In this document: piece by piece, positions 19,112 to 23,399 of the stretch | Numbering within the stretch: the stretch's first letter is position 1 | Layout: each line of letters starts with the position of its first letter | From: HGM10836 sp045580645 | Lineage (GTDB): Bacteria > Bacillota_I > Bacilli_A > RF39 > UBA660 | DNA: 23,399 bases | Direction: 5' to 3' | Assembly: GCA_045580645.1 (NCBI GenBank) | Contig: JAZNOG010000070.1 | Span: 1-23,399, forward strand | Notes under the pieces: generated by a model | Databases searched by the model: none | What the model was told of the DNA's origin: nothing | Seen by the model: the letters and a program-made list of their open reading frames with translations, nothing else | Made by a program: the position numbers and the translations under genes

Positions 19112-21506
19112 TTTTATAAATTTACCTCCCCAACAGTTACCTTTTTCAAGAAAGAATAAAAGGTGGAGGGCTGCCCACTTGGATTGGGCAGATAGTAAGA
19201 CCTTCTTCAATTATAGCTTAGTTAGAAAATCTGTAGTACATAAGAAGATAAACTACGACTTACTTAATGGCAAAATCCATATGAGTGACCTTGAAATGAT
19301 ATTAAATCCTGAAAAGTTACAAGCAGGATTTATATCAGATAATGTACAGCACTATCCTATTATGAATAGTAAATTAAATGTACTTAGAGGTGAAGAAAGT
19401 AAAAGAGTATTTGACTTTAAGGTAGTAGTTACTAATCCTAATGCTATTACAGAAATAGAAAATAACAAGAAGCAAGAATTACTGCAAAAGCTACAGGAAT
19501 GGGTATCCAATACTTCTCTATCTGAAGAAGAAGCTAGTCAAGAGCTGGAGAAGATAAATGACTACTACACTTATGAGTGGCAGGATATGAGAGAAATCAG
19601 AGCCAATGCTCTATTGAATCATTATGTAAAGGAGTTAAATGTTCCTTTAATGTTTAATCATGGATTCATGGATGCAATGGCAGTGGGAGAAGAAATCTAC
19701 CAATGTGATATTATAGGTGGAGAACCTACTATTGAAAGGCTTAATCCTCTTAAAGTAAGAATATTCAAATCAGGCTATAGTAATAAAATCGAAGATGCTG
19801 ATATGATTATTCTTGAAGATTATTGGAGTCCAGGAAAAGTCATTGATACTTTTTATGATGTACTAACAAAGAAAGATATAGAGTATATAGAGAAGATGCC
19901 TAATCATATAGGACAAGCTACAACAGATTCTATGGACAATATAGATGAAAGAAATGGCTTTGTCAATCATATGATTACTGATGAAATTAATACAGAAGGA
20001 TTATTCTGGGACCCATTTGGAGGACAAGATGGTATGGATAATTCTCTTCTTCCTTATGATGTACTGGGAAATCTAAGGGTATTGAGAGTTTACTGGAAGT
20101 CTAGAAGAAGAATTAAGAAAGTAAAGAGTTATGACCCTCAAACAGGAGAAGAAGTATTTAATTTCTATCCAGAAACTTATGTAATAGATAAGGATGCTGG
20201 AGAAGAAGAATATATATTCTATATTAATGAAGCTTGGGAAGGAACTAAGATAGGCTCTGAAATATATGTTAATATGAGACCTAGAGTAGTTCAGTACAAT
20301 AGATTAAGCAATCCTTCAAGATGTCACTTTGGTATTGTAGGTTCTATATATAATCTTAATGATAATAAACCTTTCAGTCTAGTGGATATGATGAAGCCTT
20401 ACAATTACTTGTATGATGCTATCCATGATAGATTGAATAAACTTATTGCCAGAAATTGGGGTTCTTTAGTTAGATTTGATTTTGCTAAGAAGCCTAAAGG
20501 ATGGGATGTAGAAAAGTGGTTATATTATGCAAAGACTATGGGTCTTGCAGTAGAAGATAGCTTTAATGAAGGTAATGTAGGTGCTGCAACAGGTAAGCTT
20601 GCAGGTGCTTTGAATAATGCTTCTACTGGTGTAATTACAGCTTCTGATGGTAATCAGATACAACAATATATAAACCTGCTTGAATTCATTAAGATGGAAA
20701 TGGCAGAAGTTGCTGGTATTACTAAGCAAAGAGAAGGACAAGTAAGTAATAGAGAGACAGTAGGTGGGGTAGAAAGAGCTACTTTACAGTCATCACATAT
20801 TACAGAATGGTTATTTGTAGTCCATGAAGATGTCAAAAAGAGAGCATTGGAATGTTTACTTGAAACAGCTAAAATAGCATTAAGAGGAAGAAGTAAGAAA
20901 TTCCAATATATTTTATCAGATAACTCTATGAGAGTTATGGAAATAGATGGAGATGAATTTGCAGAATCTGATTATGGTCTTATTATAGATAATGGTAATG
21001 GTGTTCAAGAACTAAACTCTAAACTTGATACTTTAGCACAAGCAGCATTACAGAATCAGACTTTATCATTCTCTACTATTATGAAGTTGTTTAGCTCTTC
21101 TTCACTTGCTGAAAAACAAAGACTTGTTGAAAAGGATGAAAGAAGTATTCAAGAAAGACAGGCTCAAGCACAACAACAGCAAATGCAGATACAGCAACAA
21201 GAGTTAGAACAAAAGGCTCAAATGGAACAAGCTAAGATGCAACAAGAAGATATGTTGAATCAAAGAGATAATGAAACTAAGATTCTTATTGCTCAGATGC
21301 AAGCTAATAGCAGAAATGAAGATGATGGTATAGTTGAACCAGAATATTCACAGGAAGCTAAAGATAAGCTTATGGAAAGTATGAGACAGTTTGATGAAAG
21401 GATAAAGCTTGATAGAGAAAGACTTGAGTTTGATAAAGATAAAGTAAGAATTGATGCTTCTTTAAAGAGACAACAAATAAATAAGAAAACAACTAATAGT
21501 AAATAA
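19104..21506 (+). CDS. Portal protein
   Basis: 800 residues from the ATG at 19104 (MSNFINLPPQQLPFSRKNK, the usual start for crAss-like portals); an in-frame ATG at 19086 lies within the endonuclease gene and is less likely. The long core (helices around DAIHDRLNKLIARNWG, EVAGITKQREGQVSNRETVG) matches portal proteins that form the 12-fold DNA gate on the capsid vertex and dock TerL. The C-terminal ~130 residues are a Gln-rich coiled coil (ERQAQAQQQQMQIQQQELEQ) then charged helix. No in-frame stop. Directly followed after 2 nt by the next structural gene. Confidence 0.92.
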   Translation: MSNFINLPPQQLPFSRKNKRWRAAHLDWADSKTFFNYSLVRKSVVHKKINYDLLNGKIHMSDLEMILNPEKLQAGFISDNVQHYPIMNSKLNVLRGEESKRVFDFKVVVTNPNAITEIENNKKQELLQKLQEWVSNTSLSEEEASQELEKINDYYTYEWQDMREIRANALLNHYVKELNVPLMFNHGFMDAMAVGEEIYQCDIIGGEPTIERLNPLKVRIFKSGYSNKIEDADMIILEDYWSPGKVIDTFYDVLTKKDIEYIEKMPNHIGQATTDSMDNIDERNGFVNHMITDEINTEGLFWDPFGGQDGMDNSLLPYDVLGNLRVLRVYWKSRRRIKKVKSYDPQTGEEVFNFYPETYVIDKDAGEEEYIFYINEAWEGTKIGSEIYVNMRPRVVQYNRLSNPSRCHFGIVGSIYNLNDNKPFSLVDMMKPYNYLYDAIHDRLNKLIARNWGSLVRFDFAKKPKGWDVEKWLYYAKTMGLAVEDSFNEGNVGAATGKLAGALNNASTGVITASDGNQIQQYINLLEFIKMEMAEVAGITKQREGQVSNRETVGGVERATLQSSHITEWLFVVHEDVKKRALECLLETAKIALRGRSKKFQYILSDNSMRVMEIDGDEFAESDYGLIIDNGNGVQELNSKLDTLAQAALQNQTLSFSTIMKLFSSSSLAEKQRLVEKDERSIQERQAQAQQQQMQIQQQELEQKAQMEQAKMQQEDMLNQRDNETKILIAQMQANSRNEDDGIVEPEYSQEAKDKLMESMRQFDERIKLDRERLEFDKDKVRIDASLKRQQINKKTTNSK

Positions 21507-21508
21507 AT

Positions 21509-22231
21509 ATGAGAAGAATAGCAGGTATTATAGAAAGTCCTATAGCTCCTCCTACTAATATGGCATGGTTATATAAGGGAGAGCTTAAATACTTTGGCAA
21601 TGGTAAATGGGTTAAAGTAGGAGGAAATCCTGTACAATTAGAAAATCCTACTGAAGGAGCATCAGTAGTTGTTCCCGTAATTAAGTTAGGAAATACTACA
21701 GAAGATAAACAGAATAATATTAAAGTATGCTCTGAATATAGCACTACAGATGTTATTTCTATAGATGTCGAAGGTATATTTCAAGGACTGTCTTATGATG
21801 CTATAGGTATATATCATAATGGTACAGTATCTATACTTGAAGGTAATCACTGCACAGTATTTGATATTGACTTTAATACAGGTCAGGTTACTTTAGATAG
21901 TAAGTATGATACATCAAAGTTATTACCTTATGTTGATTTGGAAATAGGTAATAGTGAAGAAGTAAAAGCTTACAATCTAGAAAGATTAAAATTAGGACAC
22001 TTCTTTGTGCAAGTAGATTATGGTTATGGTGTAGGTTCTTGGAATCCTACTAATGGAGGTCATGCACATATAGTTACTGCTTATGGTAATACTGTATATT
22101 ATGAATTAGCAGCAGATGGTACTGTATCTAAGGAAGTAGAATCTCCAGATTTATATTTAGAATATGTTAACCAAGGAGGTACTAAGAGTCCTACAGAGTT
22201 TATAGCTGAATTAGTAAATTTAATGGGATAA
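21509..22231 (+). CDS. Structural/appendage protein (tail- or head-fibre type)
   Basis: 240 residues. The N terminus MRRIAGIIESPIAPPTNMAW, then LYKGELKYFGNGKWVKVGG is a pattern I know from virion appendage proteins of Bacteroides phages. The rest is beta-rich with many Gly/Asn turns (VDYGYGVGSWNPTNGGHAHI). No enzymatic motif. 2 nt after the portal stop and 4 nt before the next ATG, so co-translated. The exact virion position is unknown. Confidence 0.65.
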   Translation: MRRIAGIIESPIAPPTNMAWLYKGELKYFGNGKWVKVGGNPVQLENPTEGASVVVPVIKLGNTTEDKQNNIKVCSEYSTTDVISIDVEGIFQGLSYDAIGIYHNGTVSILEGNHCTVFDIDFNTGQVTLDSKYDTSKLLPYVDLEIGNSEEVKAYNLERLKLGHFFVQVDYGYGVGSWNPTNGGHAHIVTAYGNTVYYELAADGTVSKEVESPDLYLEYVNQGGTKSPTEFIAELVNLMG

Positions 22232-22235
22232 TACT

Positions 22236-22766
22236 ATGTTTTTTACACAGGATGATTATAAAAAGATACAACAATGGTTATCAAAGAACTCTGTAAAAGA
22301 TACAGAGTTCAATGAAGCTATTGTTCCATTTGAAGGAAATGAAACTATAGCATTTGTTCAGAATGGGCATAATGTAAAAGTATAGTTGAAAGACTTTATA
22401 AATCAGCTACTTTTGCTTGGAGTAAGAGACTTTATTAATATTACTGAAGCAACAGGAGAAAAACTGATTACTCTAGAAGAAGCTATTCAGTTAGTTCCTT
22501 ATAGAGCTAGAAAAGAAGGACAAGTAATTACATTCATTGATGAAGTAGGTGAATGGAAAGTATATCAGTTCTTTGGAGCATTGAATCAATGGAACATAAC
22601 TCAATCATGGAAAGGTATAGTTGGTGAAGGAAGTGGAGAAGAATGTACTTGTACTTTAGGATATAGAGTGTATTCAGAAGATGATTATAATCTATTTGAC
22701 TAAGGTGCTAAAATAATTGTAATTAAGGAAAATGTTCCAGAAGTAACATTAATTAATATAAAATAA
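22236..22766 (+). pseudogene. Appendage protein frame interrupted by TAG and TAA
   Basis: One frame from ATG 22236 runs to TAA 22764, just 2 nt before the next gene, but contains TAG (22383-22385, codon 50) and TAA (22701-22703). The 49-residue first part (FFTQDDYKKIQQWLSKNS..QNGHNVKV) flows into LKDFINQLLLLGVRDFINIT, LEEAIQLVPYRARKEGQVIT and KVYQFFGALNQWNIT, and after the TAA into GAKIIVIKENVPEVTLINIK. This order is the normal one in Bacteroides-phage tail/appendage proteins (recalled), so all three parts belong to one ~176-residue protein. Either a decaying gene or readthrough; a TTG at 22386 could restart the middle part. Confidence 0.65.
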
Positions 22767-22768
22767 TT

Positions 22769-23399
22769 ATGGCAGATATAGTTAAACTTACGATAAAAGA
22801 TGAAACACAGTACCCTTTAAGTATTCCTGAGGCTATTGTAGACCCTAATGATAATAAACCTCTTTCAGATACTCTTCCTTTTATAAAGGATAAGAAACAT
22901 AATGAAAATGAATATAGTGGTATGGGTAGAAGATATTTAAAGAAGAATATGATTGCAGGAATAAATGTTCTTGAACAATCTATGTTTGATTCTCCTAATA
23001 CTATTTATATTATTCAATATGATTATGATTTACAAGGTGAAACTATAACTGTTCCTGAAAATTGTATTTTACAATTTGATGGAGGCAGTTTTAAAAATGG
23101 TATTATTAATTTTAAAAATAGTTATATAAATTATAAAGGGGGAACTATATTTATTAATATTAATTTTACTGGAATTGTTAATTATAGAAAAATAAACCCT
23201 GAATGGTTTGGTGCAAATTCTGATATAAACTTTGATAATTCTTCTATTTTATCTCATTTATTTAATATTATACCTAATGATTATTGTATAGATTTTAATA
23301 ATAGTACATATTATATATATAATAATTATGAAGGTTCTGAAGAAAATAATTTTCCTATTGATAATGTTCCAAGATTATATAATAAAGAAAATATATCTA
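22769..23399 (+). CDS. Tail fibre/spike protein with beta-helix (partial, runs off window)
   Basis: 210 codons visible from ATG 22769, open at the window end. ADIVKLTIKDETQYPLSIPE, then YSGMGRRYLKKNMIAGINVL, EQSMFDSPNTIYIIQYDYDL and ITVPENCILQFDGGSFKNG: this is the recurring N-terminal part of Bacteroides-phage fibres or spikes that continue into right-handed beta-helix (pectate-lyase-like) domains. Short repeated strands with Asn/Ile ladders (IINFKNSYINYKGGTIFINI) support a beta helix. Probably binds or degrades host capsular polysaccharide; that is inference, since the catalytic end lies outside the window. Confidence 0.8.
   Translation, partial: MADIVKLTIKDETQYPLSIPEAIVDPNDNKPLSDTLPFIKDKKHNENEYSGMGRRYLKKNMIAGINVLEQSMFDSPNTIYIIQYDYDLQGETITVPENCILQFDGGSFKNGIINFKNSYINYKGGTIFININFTGIVNYRKINPEWFGANSDINFDNSSILSHLFNIIPNDYCIDFNNSTYYIYNNYEGSEENNFPIDNVPRLYNKENIS

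Noticed and set aside
16081..21506. Genome-wide TAG or TGA recoding as in some crAss-like phages
   Set aside because: terL and portal are both fully open in the standard code over more than 1,500 codons, and TAG and TGA are each used as genuine gene ends.
1..23399. CRISPR array or integrase/attachment site
   Set aside because: No regularly spaced repeats, no recombinase gene and no duplicated tRNA end were seen in the window.

Overview
This 23.4 kb, AT-rich window is part of a tailed phage genome, most likely a crAss-like phage (Crassvirales) of a Bacteroidetes host. The evidence is a HU/IHF-like gene and several small conserved genes leading into a large terminase and an ~800-residue portal, plus four plus-strand promoters that match the Bacteroidetes pattern TTG/TTTG, a 20-nt spacer, then TAnnTTTG. 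There are no Shine-Dalgarno-like sites.

Layout. (1) 1-8450, minus strand: about 20 small genes. They include membrane proteins, an HNH homing endonuclease, an SPFH/band-7 lipoprotein, a phosphoribosyltransferase, zinc-ribbon proteins and a 2H-phosphoesterase-like gene split by an in-frame TAA. A small tRNA cluster (two normal Arg tRNAs and two with abnormal anticodon arms) lies at 5650-6799. At 7227-8523 three tandem cassettes each carry a conserved 29-nt upstream element, one or two small genes and a terminator hairpin. (2) 8460-9000: divergent control region with an AT-rich hairpin, two host-type promoters and a structured leader. (3) 9016-13019, plus strand: a 24-member tRNA array covering all 20 amino acids, interrupted by four ORFs (one an HNH endonuclease) and by a structured non-coding stretch with a predicted pseudoknot. 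(4) 13034-16100: small conserved genes, including zinc-ribbon, wHTH-like, HU/IHF-like and GroES-like proteins. (5) 16081-23399: terminase large subunit, an intervening GIY-YIG homing endonuclease, portal, then tail or appendage genes. One of these is broken by an in-frame TAG and TAA, and the last runs off the window.

Most notable points. The tRNA set is complete, with no recognisable stop-suppressor tRNA. Three tRNAs (Asp, His, Lys) carry C33 instead of the near-universal U33; these are the classes cut by known anticodon nucleases, so nuclease evasion is a reasonable hypothesis. Several tRNA-like genes keep good acceptor and T arms but have rearranged D or anticodon arms. Three in-frame stop codons interrupt two otherwise intact coding frames. 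All calls come from reading the sequence; no database search or folding program was run.
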